This document shows, in pieces, positions 24,801-38,556 of a stretch of DNA of 64,000 nucleotides. The notes under the pieces were generated by a model. It was not told the DNA's origin and did not search any database. It worked only from the letters and a program-made list of their open reading frames with translations. This stretch comes from Dallia pectoralis (taxonomy: Eukaryota; Chordata; Actinopteri; Esociformes; Umbridae). Location: the NCBI GenBank assembly GCA_029465975.1, contig CM055755.1:1392430-1456429 (forward strand), read 5' to 3'. How positions within the stretch are numbered: the stretch's first letter is position 1; each line of letters begins with the position of its first letter. Made by a program: the position numbers and the translations under genes.

Positions 24801-27800
24801 CACACACACTAATACTACACACACACTAATACTACACACACACTAATACTACACACACACTAATGCTACACACACACTAATGCTACACACACACTAATAC
24901 TACACACACACTAATGCTACACACACACACACTAATGCTACACACACACTAATGCTACACACACACTAATGCTACACACACACTAATGCTACACACACAC
25001 TAATACTACACACACACTAATACTACACATACACTAATGCTACACACACACTAATACTACACACACACTAATGCTACACACACACTAATGGGCACAGACC
25101 ATACAGGTACACACACTAATGCTACACACACACTAATACTACACACACACTAATGCTACACACACACACTAATGCTACACACACACTAATGCTACACACA
25201 CACTAATGCTACACACACACACTAATGCTACACACACACTAATGCTACACACACACTAATACTACACACACACTAATACTACACACACACTAATGCTACA
25301 CACACACTAATGCTACACACACACTAATACTACACACACACTAATGCTACACACACACACTAATGCTACACACACACTAATACTACACACACACACTAAT
25401 GCTACACACACTAATGCTACACACACACTAATACTACACACACACACTAATGCTACACACACACTAATACTACACACACACTAATATTACACACACACTA
25501 ATACTACACACACACTAATACTACACACACTCACTCACTCACTCACTCACATTTCTCCAAACTTGTCTTTCTTTCTGTACTGATACTCCACTGTCTTTCC
25601 TATTCCTAAAGCTGATAATATGTTTCAGAAATGAATGCTTGGCTGCTGTGTGTGTGTGGTATTAATGTGTGTGTGGTATTAATGTGTGTGTGTGTGTGTG
25701 TGTGTGGTATTAGTGAGTGTGTGTGTGTGTGTGTGTGTGTGGTATAAGTGTGTGTGAGCATGTGGTATGTGTGTGTGTGTGTGTGGTATAAGTGTGTGTG
25801 AGCGTGTGGTATTAGTGTGTGTGTGTGTGGGTGTAGTCTTTTGTTATGATAATGTGTGTTACAATAAAACCCTGGTGGTGGTCCTGTCACTGTAGGGCTC
25901 TGACAGGCTGTGTGTGTGTGTGGCTGCCTCATCGTAGAGGGTTAGGTTACCGTGGTAACGGAGACCACAGGCCTTGTTTACATCAGAGAGTAAAATGCTA
26001 GATCGACTTATTTTGACTGTAATTTCCATAGCGATGGACGGCGGACTACGCAGTATTGTGGCCGATCACTGCACAGAATTGTAATCACACTTGCAGACCT
26101 CTGGGGGGCGCTCTATTGAAAATGTGGCACATTTTGGTTTGCACAAAAACATTTGAGGTGTCAAAGTAAAACCTGCCCCTCCTCTTCCTGTGTGTGTGTG
26201 TTCCCAGGATGTGACGGCGGGCGAGGGGAGCGAATACGAGGACAGCGGCGTCGACGTGGCAACAGCAGAGCGGGCGGGGCACCAGTCCCGGCGTTACAAG
26301 ACCATGTCCATGTCCTTCTCCGTGTGCTCGGCGGCTGGCAGAAGCATGTTCGCTGGCAGTGACAGTGGCAGCAGCAGTGGGGGAGCGCCCAGCGAAGGAG
26401 TCCAGGGGGTCTACGAGAATTTCAGACAGGTGTGATGAAGGGGTCCTTCAGAACCAGAGTGTAATAGGCCTTCAGAACCAGAGTGTAATAGGCCTTCAGA
26501 ACCAGAGTGTAATAGCCCTTCAGAACCAGAGTGTAATAGGCCTTCAGAACCAGAGTGTAATAGCCCTTCAGAACCAGAGTGTAATAGCCCTTCAGAACCA
26601 GAGTGTATGTTTTACATATTTTGTCATTTTCTATGTAAGTTAATATTAATATTGTTATAGGACAGTACAACTTTATTCATTTGATTGTCATTGTGCTACT
26701 TTGATCAGGAGTTGGAGATGAGCTCGTGTCAGACCGAGAGCCTGGAGGAGGCGGGGTCTGCACTTAGTGATGAGCAGAGCACCATGAGCTCAGCCTACCA
26801 ATCAGATCCCCTGCTCAGTGTTGCCCAGGGAACCGTGCGGAAGGCAGGTTGTCTAGCCGTCAAGAACTTCCTGGTTCATAAGAAAAACAAGAAAGTGGAG
26901 TCAGCCACCAGAAGGAAGTGGAAAAGCTACTGGGTCTGCCTCAAAGGTAAAGAAGGCTACCTTAGACCTGCCTTAGACCTCCCCTAGACCTGCCCTAGAC
27001 CTGCCCTAGACCTGCCTTAGACCTGCCTAGGCCTGCCCTAGACCTGCCTTAGACCTGCCCTAGACCTGCCTTAGACCTGCCCTAGACCTGTCCTAGACCT
27101 GCCTTAGACCTGCCCTAGACCTGCCCTAGACCTGCCCTAGACCTGGAGTCAGATAGGTGAAGGGTGGAGTCAGATAGGTGAAGGGTGGGGTCAGAGAGGT
27201 GAAGGGTGGAGTCAGAGAGGTGGAGGGTGGAGTCAGAGAGGTGAATGGAGTTGAATATTTGCAGGAGTTCACTCAAATACTAATTGACATTATTCTAGAG
27301 TCCCTTCAGTTTTCTGATGCTGTTGCTTCCCAGCTGGAGAATCCAGACCTGCACTTCTATCTATTGGCCACTGGAGAGCAGAATAAAATAAAACAATAGC
27401 TGTTATTTATTACATGTTTCCCATTGCATGCAGGGAAAATGTTCACATGAAAGACATTTGAAAAAGCTGTTGCTCCATTTAAATATATATTTGCAATTCT
27501 GAATAATTAGATTTGTAATTGCATTCTGCCCTTAATAACAAATGACAGGTTGATTGGTTAATGTTTGCCAGTAACTTCCCTTGTTGTCCTCTCCCAGGAT
27601 GCACTTTGTTTTTCTATGAGTCAGACGGGCGTTCAGGTATTGACCACAACAGTGTTCCCAAACACGCAGTCTGGGCTGAACACAGTATCGTCCAAGCTGT
27701 GCCTGAACACCCCAAGAAGGACTTTGTCTTCTGCCTCAGCAACTCACTGGGTGATGCCTTCTTATTCCAGGTGAGTGGAGCTGTTTGGGAGTCTATGTAC

Positions 27801-30800
27801 ATATAATATATAATACTAATACGTATACATAATACTAGTACTTATACATAATATAATATATAATACATATACATACTACTAGTACTTATACATAATATAA
27901 TATATAATACTAATACATATACATAATACTAGTACTTATACATAATATAATATATACTACTAATACATAAACATAATACTAGTACTTATACATAATATAA
28001 TATATAATACTAATACATATACATAATACTAGTACTTACACATAATATAATACTAATACTTATACATAATACTAGTACTTATACATAATACTAGTACTTA
28101 TACATAATGCTAGTACGTATACACATAATACTAGTACTTATACATAATACTAGTACTTATACATAATACTAGTACTTATGCATAATGCTAGTACGTATAC
28201 ACATAATACTAGTACTTATACATAATACTAGTACTTATACATTTTACTAGGGAGCCATAAGTATTACTTAATGGCTTAAAGCTTCTCTCTATGAACATTC
28301 AGACAGAAACGGGCTCAGCCACACATTCTATATCTGCTGTCTTTCAACCCTTGACCTTAAATCCTGACCTTTGACCCTGCAGACCAGCAGCCAGACAGAG
28401 CTGGAGAACTGGATAACAGCTGTCCACTCTGCGTGTGCGGCGGCGGTCGCTAGGCAACATCACCGCGAGGACACAGTCCGTCTGCTCAAGGCTGAGATAA
28501 AAAAACTGGAGCAGAAGATCGACATGGACGAGAAGATGAAGAAGATGGGAGACATGCAGCTGTCTGCTGTCACGGACAACAAGAAGAGGAAGACCATCCT
28601 GGATCAGGTGACTGACTGATGGGCAGAAGAAGTGGGGGTGGGGGAGAGTTAGTGGGGGTGGGGGAGAGTGGGGGGGGGGGAGAGTGTGGGGGGTGGGGGA
28701 GAGTGTGTGGGGGAGGGGGAGAGTGGGGGGTGGGGGAGAGTGTGTGGGGAGGGGGAGAGTGTGAGTGGGGGAGAGTTGGAGAAGAGGAAAACCATACTGG
28801 ATCAGGTGACTGACTGATGGGCAAAAGAAGTGGGGGTGGGGGAGAGTTAGTGGGGGTGGGGGAGAGTGGGGGGTGGGGGAGAGTGTGTGGGGGAGGGGGA
28901 GAGTTAGTGGGGAGAGTGTGAGTGGGGGAGAGTTGGAGAAGAGGAAAACCATACTGGATCAGGTGACTGACTGATGGGCAAAAGAAGTGGGGGTGGGGGA
29001 GAGTTAGTGGGGGTGGGGGAGAGTGGGGGGTGGGGGAGAGTGTGGGGGGAGGGGGAGAGTGTGGGGGGTGGGGGAGAGTGTGGTGGGGAGAGTTGGAGAA
29101 GAGGAAGACCATCCTGGATCAGGTGACTGACTGATGGGCAGAAGAAGTGGGGGTGGGGGAGAGTTAGTGGGGGTGGGGGAGAGTGGGGGGGTGGGGGAGA
29201 GTGTGTGGGGGAGGGGGAGAGTGTGTGGGGGTGGGGGAGAGTGTGAGTGGGGGAGAGTTGGAGAAGAGGAAGACCATCCTGGATCAGGTGACTGACTGAT
29301 GGGCAGAAGAAGTGGGAGGTGGGGAGTAGTGGGTAGAGTGGGAGGAGGGGGAGAGAGGGGGGGTTTATTCCCCTCTCGCTCTCTCCCTCTCTCGGTCTCT
29401 TCCTCTCTCTGTCTCTTCCTCTCTGTCTCTTCCTCTCTCGGTCTCTTCCTTTCTCTGTCTCTTCCTCTCTGTCTCTTCCTCTCTCGGTCTCTTCCTCTCT
29501 GTCTCTCTATCTCTTCCTCTCTATCACTTCCTCTCTCTGTCTTTCTATCTCTTGTTCCTCCCTTCATGTCCCTCAGGGTTAGACCATAGAAGTCAGGATA
29601 AATCAAACGGATGTCCTCATTCAAGTCAATGAGCTCTTTTCTATTCATTCCATTTCTATGTGTTCCAGTTAATATTGTCCATTTGCTGTGATCCAGGTTA
29701 GTCATTGTGTGTTAGAACACAATCACACACACTTGGCTCTCTTACATTTAAACACATTGTTCATCTAATGAATACCAAAGTTCAGATTATAATTAAAGGG
29801 ACTTTTTATGAAACACACATTGATTGTACTTTTGTGCGTCTGAGATCAAGTGGCTGGTTGGCTGTCTTTCTGTCTGTCTGTCTGGCTGTTTGTCTGCCTG
29901 CCTGTCACTGTGTCTGATTCTACATTGTTCTGAATAGGTGTCAGCATTCCATGGAAACAGGCTCTTAAATACCCATCATGTGTCCCTAATGCACCCAATC
30001 CCTTATTTGGCCCACTTCCTTTGACAGCTCATAAGTATTGGACTACGTAGGGGACAGGGGGCACCATTTGGCCTTTAAGAGACTGTTGTCTCCAAGGAGA
30101 AACGGGCTCCTGCCTACACCTCACTACTAGTACACAACCCTGGGAGGGAAGGAATGAGGGAGGAAATGAAGCAGAATCCATGAATGTGGACACAGTGTGT
30201 TGGACCTGTCTCCTGGGAACACCGACCGCTATTAGAGCCGCCATTACAGCCGCCATTAGAGCCACCGTTAGAGCCGCCATTAGAGCTGCCGTTAGAGCCG
30301 CCATTATAGCCACCATTAGAGCCACCATTAGAGCCACCATTAGAGCCACCATTAGAGCTGCCGTTAGAGCCGCCATTAGAGCCACCGTTAGAGCTGCCAT
30401 TAGAGCCGCCATTAGAGCCACCATTAGAGCTGCCATTAGAGCCACCATTAGAGCCACCATTAGAGCCACCATTAGAGCTGCCGTTAGAGCCGCCATTAGA
30501 GCCACCGTTAGAGCTGCCATTAGAGCCGCCATTAGAGCCGCCATTAGAGCCACCATTAGAGCCGCCATTAGAGCCACCGTTAGAGCTGCCATTAGAGCCG
30601 CCATTAGAGCCGCCATTAGAGCAGCCAATAGAGCCGCCATTAGAGCCGCCATTACAGCTGCCATTAGAGCCACCGTTAGAACCGCCATTAGAGCCGCCGT
30701 TAGAGCCGCCATTAGAGCCGCCGTTAGAGCCGCCATTAGAGCCACCATTAGAGCCGCCATTAGAGCCGCCATTAGAGCCACCATTAGAGCCGCCATTAGA

Positions 30801-33800
30801 GCCACCATTAGAGCCGCCATTAGAGCCGCCATTAGAGCCACCGTTAGAGCCACCGTTAGAGCCGCTGTTAGAGCCACCATTAGAGCCGCCGTTAGAGCCG
30901 CCATTAGAGCCGCCGTTAGAGCCACCGTTAGAGCCACCGTTAGAGCCGCTGTTAGAGCCACCATTAGAGCCGCCGTTAGAGCCGCCATTAGAGCCGCCAT
31001 TAGAGCCGCCGTTAGAGCCACCGTTAGAGCCACCGTTAGAGCCGCTGTTAGAGCCACCGTTAGAGCCGCCGTTAGAGCCGCCATTAGAGCTGCCGTTAGA
31101 GCCGCCGTTAGAGCCGCCGTTAGAGCCGCCATTAGAGCCGCCATTAGAGCCACCATTAGAGCCGCCATTAGAGCCACCATTAGAGCCGCCATTAGAGCCG
31201 CCATTAGAGCTGCCGTTAGAGCCACCATTAAAGCCGCCATTAGAGCTGCCGTTAGAGCCACCATTAGAGCCGCCATTAGAGCTGCCGTTAGAGCTGCCAT
31301 TAGAGCCGCCGTTAGAGCCGCCGTTAGAGCCGCCGTTAGAGCCGCCGTTAGAGCTGCCGTTAGAGCCGCCATTAGAGCCGCCATTAGAGCCGCCATTAGA
31401 GCCACCATTAGAGCCACCGTTAGAGCCGCCATTAGAGCCGCCGTTAGAGCCGCCATTAGAGCCACCATTAGAGCCACCGTTAGAGCCGCCATTAGAGCCG
31501 CCGTTAGAGCCGCCGTTAGAGCCACCGTTAGAGCCACCGTTAGAGCCACCGTTAGAGCCACCGTTAGAGCTGCCGTTAGAGCCACCATTAGAGCCGCCAT
31601 TAGAGCTGCCGTTAGAGCCTCCATTAGAGCCGCCATTAGAGCCGCCATTAGAGCTGCCGTTAGAGCCGCCATTAGAGCCACCGTTAGAGCCGCCATTAGA
31701 GCCGCCGTTAGAGCCGCCGTTAGAGCTACAAAGCAGAGGACCAAAGCAACAGGCAGGTCAACAGAAGATCAGAGTGAAAGCAGAGAACAGGGCAGAGACA
31801 TTTGGCGTAGGACTTGGTCAGCACGCAGGAGAACACTGAGGTCCTTCTAGTGTTGTTCACTGATGTATTGCCTGTGTATTGTAGATCTTCCTCTGGGAGC
31901 AGAATCTGGAGCAGTTCCACATGGGTCTGTTTCGGTTTCGCTGTTACCTTGCCAGTCTCCAGGGAGGGGAGCTCCCCAACCCAAAACGCCTGCTGGCCTT
32001 CGCCTCTAGACCCACCAAACTGGCCATGGGACGCCTTGGGATCTTCTCCGTGTCCTCGTTTCACGCTCTGGTGAGTAGGAAACACACACACACACACACT
32101 GGGTCAACCAACAGACACCATTAGATCAAAGTGGTAGAACACACACACACACTGGGTCAACCACCAGACACTTCCTGTAGGTCGCCTCGGGTTAACCTAT
32201 AACCTGCTAGCGTTAGCCTGAACACTGCAAATATCGCCCTAACACAATGTCCATTCGTGTTACGGACTAGTAAAGTTTTAACACCAGCTGTGTGTTCAAA
32301 ATGGCACCAGGTTGATTTAGCATGCTATATGCGAATTACTGTGTGATCTGTTGATCTGGTGGGTTCTGCATTGGCCGTACCTGGTGGGTTCTGTGTTGGC
32401 CTTACCTGGTGGGTTCTGCATTGGCCTTACCTGGTGGGATCTGCATTGGCCGTACCTGGTGGGTTCTGCGTTGGCCTTACCTGGTGGGTTCTGCGTTGGC
32501 CTTACCTGGTGGGTTCTGTGTTGGCCTTACCTGGTGGGTTCTGCGTTGGCCTCACCTGTTATCGGAGGCTCATTTCCCCCAGACGAGGTGTGTAGGTCCC
32601 GGCCGCAGAACAGTGGATGTGTGGGCGATATCGGAGGATAATATTTATTTGGTTCAGCAAACCGGCAGAGTGAAGCCGTGTGTCGATCAATAGCTTTCTT
32701 GTTGCAAGACGCCTACACGAGTGCATTCCAAACAGCGTCCTATTTCTGTTGGTGCACTGCTTCACACTCGAGGTCCATGGAGAACTCGGGCGAATGTAGC
32801 GCACTATGCAGGGAGTAGGGTTTTGTTTAGGACGTGGCCGTGTTCTCTGTCGGCAGGTGGGAGTCCAAGGAGACAGTCAGATGGGAAGGGTGCCACACAG
32901 AGATGTTTTAAATAACATGTTCTCACGAGACGCACCCTCGCTCTCCATCTCTAACTCTGTCTACCTCTCTTTATTACATCTCTGTTTTATTCCCTCCTGT
33001 ACCTCGGTCTCTCACATCCACTTATCATCAACATGTGAAAAGTGTCCTGGGTTAGGGTTAGGAGGGTGTGTTAGGGTGGATTAGTGGACCCGTCTCGTCA
33101 ACACTGACTGAAGCTTAGTCTGACGTTTTTTATTCCTATTTCCAAATCTGTAGAATCACATGAATCATATGTACCAAATTATATTATACTCTGTTATAAT
33201 ATAGTACATATAGATATATATATATATTACACCTGAAAGATGGGACCAGGAATCAAGGTCTTTTGTACAGTCTTCAAATAGCCTAGAAATGCCTTTCTGT
33301 GTTACGATCAGCATCGACATCCCAGCTTGGTTATGTCATGTCCTGTTTCACGCTCAGTCCTCAGTCATGCCCTATATAACCATGGGGTCGTCTTCACCAG
33401 TAATCAGGGAAATGGCCCATGCATACGGCAAAATATTATGGGGCCACTTAGAAACGCTCTTGTTTTTATTCAATTATAGTCAGAATCCCAGCTTGCTTCT
33501 TCTTCCTTAACTTGGAGTTGTGCAGTGTGTCATTGTTCTGTTGGAGGAGGAGATTGGTTCTAATTAGGCACTACCCACAGAATACGGCATGGCAAAATGG
33601 AGTGAATGTCTTCCTTCTTCAAGATCCTTTTATCCTGTTCAAATCCCCCTTATAAGCAACACCAAAGCACCCCCAGACCATCACATTGCCTTCACTTCGA
33701 TTTTTTGTTTTTTAATCCACAATTGCTGATGCTCCAGATAATGAACTAGTCTAAAGAGCTCAACAGTTTTCAGCTTGGCAAACATAATTGCAAAAGGGTT

Positions 33801-36800
33801 TTCTAATTATGAGTTGGTGTTTTTAAAATGTTAAACATAACAAACACAGCATGCCGTTGGAACATAGGACAACATTTAGCTGATAATGGGCCTCTGTACG
33901 CCCTGTGGATATTTCCTTTGAGATCCGCCATTTCCTGTCACCAAAAGAACAATGTCACTTAGAGCGTTTTTGTCCTCACACTCTCACCACTCGTGTTTTT
34001 GTTGATAGGAGACAAAGACATTGAAACCAAGTAAGACCGGGTGCTTGGTATCATATCAGCAGGCGTTATTCACATAAACTTAACACAAAAACAACCTACT
34101 AAATTCAACAGTTGAGAAATTGGATTATTGAGTTTGGTAATTGAACACTTCGGACCAAAGGGAATGTTTGCCCCCATGAGGTTGGGAATAATGTGCTTAT
34201 GCAATCTATCATGTTTCATTTGCTGGATCTAACATGACTCTCTATTCATTATGTGGTGTAGGGTTTAGAAGTAGTGTGTAGTGTGTAGTGAACAGAGGGA
34301 CATTTGGGATACAGATGCTGACTAGCTCACTAACCTGTCAGGCTGGGAGGGGTGTGTCCCCAGTGTCATTCCACTCTCCTAACCATGTTCTCTCTTGTTC
34401 TCCTCTTTCTGTCTCCCTGTCCTCCTCTTTTCTTTCTGTCTCTGTGTCCTCTTTTCTTTCTGTCTCTGTGTCCTTCTCTTTTCTAGGTGGCGGCACGGAC
34501 AGAGAGTAGCGTTAGGAGACGTACCCACGCCATGTCTCGGTCCTCCTCATCCAAACGTAAGAGCAGGTTCTCCTCCCTCTGGGGTCTGGACACCACCTCC
34601 AAGAAGAAGACTAAGGCCCACCCAAGCATCAATCAGGTACCTGTCACCTTTGACCCATAACCTTTTCTGTGGTTCACCATAACAGCCCTGAGTTTATGTC
34701 ATTCTACCATCCCTTTTGGTTTGTACATTTATTTTTTGGATGGTTCTGTGTTCATTCTTTCTTTTATTGTTCTGAAGGTCTTTGCTGACGGTGAGGAGCC
34801 TTTGGATGGGATCTATAATGTGGACACGGCCAAGGATAGTGTGGTAAATAAGCTTTATACTCTCACAAAGGGATCTAATGTGGACACGGCCAAGGATAGT
34901 GTGGTAAATAAGCTTTATACTCTCACAAAGGGATCTAATGTGGACACGACCAAGGATAGTGTGGTAAATAAGCTTTATACTCTCACAAAGGGATCTAATG
35001 TGGACACGGCCAAGGATAGTGTGGTAAATAAGCTTTATACTCTCACAAAGGGATCTAATGTGGACACGGCCAAGGATAGTGTGGTAAATAAGCTTTATAC
35101 TCTCACAAAGGGATCTAATGTGGACACGGCCAAGGATAGTGTGGTAAATAAGCTTTAGTGATATAGAGTTTGAGAATAGCCGGGATTTTCCCCTGATTAT
35201 TTTTGATCATCTGTTTAAAAACCCCTGGATAAAAATGAAACACGCGCATAATATGTTTTTTAAGCGTGCTTATAGCGTGCTTATAGCATGTTTATAGCAT
35301 GTACTGACAGTGTACTTCTCCCTCCAGCCCAGTGATGAAGGAACAGTAAAGAGCCTCCCTCGGATGAACACTGAGACCACCGTGACTGACAGTGACATCT
35401 GGGTGCCTGACTACCTGTCACCATCCTGGGTTTGTCTTCCTAATGACCAGCCGGTTCTTACCACCATCCAGCCAGGAGAGTCTGCTCTGGATGTACTGGA
35501 AACCATCTGCAAGGTAACAAATTACACATCTCTGTGTATGTGTGTGTGTGTGTGTGTGTCTGTCTGCGTGTGTTGAACATGTGCTGTGCTTCACAGGCAC
35601 ATCATCTGGATCCAACCAAACATTACCTCCGCCTCAAGTTCCTCATAGACAACCAGGTCCAGTTCTACATCCCCAAACCAGAGGAGGACGTGTGTGACTT
35701 GGTACGTGTTTTTGTTTGACTTGGTGTGTGTGTCGGTGCCTGTGTCTGTGGTCGTGTCTGTGGTACTGGTGACGTATCTCGTGATTATCTCATGTCACAG
35801 TCCCAGCATTCCACACAGACACACTTATCTGTTCAGTTAAGTCTTTCTCCTTACTTTTATTTGACATGCAGTTCACTCCAGGCCGATTAGAGACTCCCCA
35901 GGGATCATCAGCTCTTTGTTGTCTTACACCCATGGCATTTTAATACTTCACAAATCCATGCCTCAAATCCCTCATTTTTCCCTACATGGTGAATAGTTTA
36001 CCCCAGATTATTTCCTCTGAGTGACTCGATAGGGCGTAACTGGTCTAAAGGGTCCAAACAAACAAGGTTGCCAATAAGTTTGACTGCCCAGCAGAAGGTG
36101 TGTTGTCTTGTAGTTACTTGACTTGCCTTCAACATCTGAAGGTTGTCTTGACTGACAGTTCTCTACCTGTTATGACTAGGCTTTTGATCTGATGTGCACT
36201 ATATAGGGAATAGGGTGTCATTTGGAATACCTGACGTAGTATCTCCACCTTACAGTGTATGAAGACCTCTAATTTGGTTTAATGATACATTATCACCTGT
36301 CCTGGTGTCTATATTATCACCTGTCCTGGTGTCTATATTATCACCTGTCCTGGTATCTATATTATCACCTGTCCTGGTGTCTATATTATCACCTGTCCTG
36401 GTGTCTATATTATCACCTGTCCTGGTGTCTATATTATCACCTGTCCTGGTGTCTATATTATCACCTGTCCTGGTATCTATATTATCACCTGTCCTGGTGT
36501 CTATATTATCACCTGTCCTGGTATCTATATTATCACCTGTCCTGGTATCTATATTATCACCTGTCCTGGTGTCTATATTATCACCTGTCCTGGTGTCTAT
36601 ATTATCACCTGTCCTGGACCAGTGTCTATATTATCACCTGTCCTGGTATCTATATTATCACCTGTCCTGGACCAGTGTCTATATTATCACCTGTCCTGGT
36701 GTCTATATTATCACCTGTCCTGGACCAGTGTCTATATTATCACCTGTCCTGGTATCTATATTATCACCTGTCCTGGTATCTATATTATCACCTGTCCTGG

Positions 36801-38520
36801 TGTCTATATTATCACCTGTCCTGGTGTCTATATTATCACCTGTCCTGGACCAGTGTCTATATTATCACCTGTCCTGGTATCTATATTATCACCTGTCCTG
36901 GACCAGTGTCTATATTATCACCTGTCCTGGTGTCTATATTATCACCTGTCCTGGACCAGTGTCTATATTATCACCTGTCCTGGTATCTATATTATCACCT
37001 GTCCTGGACCAGTGTCTATATTATCACCTGTCCTGGTGTCTATATTATCACCTGTCCTGGTGTCTATATTATCACCTGTCCTGGTATCTATATTATCACC
37101 TGTCCTGGTGTCTATATTATCACCTGTCCTGGACCAGTGTCTATATTATCACCTGTCCTGGTGTCTATATTATCACCTGTCCTGGTGTCTATATTATCAC
37201 CTGTCCTGGTATCTATATTATCACCTGTCCTGGTATCTATATTATCACCTGTCCTGGACCAGTGTCTATATTATCACCTGTCCTGGTGTCTATATTATCA
37301 CCTGTCCTGGTGTCTATATTATCACCTGTCCTGGTATCTATATTATCACCTGTCCTGGTATCTATATTATCACCTGTCCTGGACCAGTGTCTATATTATC
37401 ACCTGTCCTGGTGTCTATATTATCACCTGTCCTGGTATCTATATTATCACCTGTCCTGGACCAGTGTCTATATTATCACCTGTCCTGGTATCTATATTAT
37501 CACCTGTCCTGGTATCTATATTATCACCTGTCCTGGACCAGTGTCTATATTATCACCTGTCCTGGTATCTATATTATCACCTGTCCTGGTATCTATATTA
37601 TCACCTGTCCTGGACCAGTGTCTATATTATCACCTGTCCTGGTATCTATATTATCACCTGTCCTGGTATCTATATTATCACCTGTCCTGGACCAGTGTCT
37701 ATATTATCACCTGTCCTGGACCAGTGTCTATATTATCACCTGTCCTGGTGTCTATATTATCACCTGTCCTGGTATCTATATTATCACCTGTCCTGGACCA
37801 GTGTCTATATTATCACCTGTCCTGGTATCTATATTATCACCTGTCCTGGTGTCTATATTATCACCTGTCCTGGACCAGTGTCTATATTATCACCTGTCCT
37901 GGACCAGTGTCTATATTATCACCTGTCCTGGTATCTATATTATCACCTGTCCTGGACCAGTGTCTATATTATCACCTGTCCTGGACCAGTGTCTATATTA
38001 TCACCTGTCTCCACAGATATATAAAGAAATTGAGCTGTGCTCCAAGATAACCAAAGTCCTCCAGTTTGACCGTGACGAGTCCTGCATGATTGGCTACGGT
38101 AAGGCCATGAGTCTGGATCCTAATTATTCTGTTGGTTCTGGCGTGTTGCAGTTTAATCAGGATGTATTTGTTTCCTGCTGGCGTGTTGTGTTGTGATTAT
38201 CAGTGTTTATATTTCTACCAGCGAGTGTTGGGATTAGTCACGACTGATCTGCATTTCTCAGGCAGATCTCTCTCAAGGCAGAGACGACATCTCACGTTAT
38301 TTGTGGTCTGCTATTTGTAGTCTGCTCAGTAATGGAGTTTGTCTCTCACTTCTCACCCATGTTCCTCCCCTCGACACTCTTCTCCTTCCTTTCTTCTTCC
38401 TCCTCCTACTCCTCCAGGGTTCTCGATCTCTGTGGTTGAGGAAGATGCTGTGCAGCAGCTATATATTACCGATGTGAAGGCGGGAGGATTAGCATTTGCT
38501 AAAGGTTCAGTACCACACAC

Positions 38521-38556
<36 letters not shown>

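Noticed and set aside
30029..31850. ORFs of 571 and 556 codons on opposite strands
   Set aside because: Both are read-through of a 12-bp repeat inside tiam1 intron 6 with no domain or conserved sequence.
36282..38196. Three overlapping ORFs of more than 500 codons
   Set aside because: They translate the intron 11 minisatellite; they are low-complexity and open in three frames by unit composition, and only the short part from 38017 matches tiam1.
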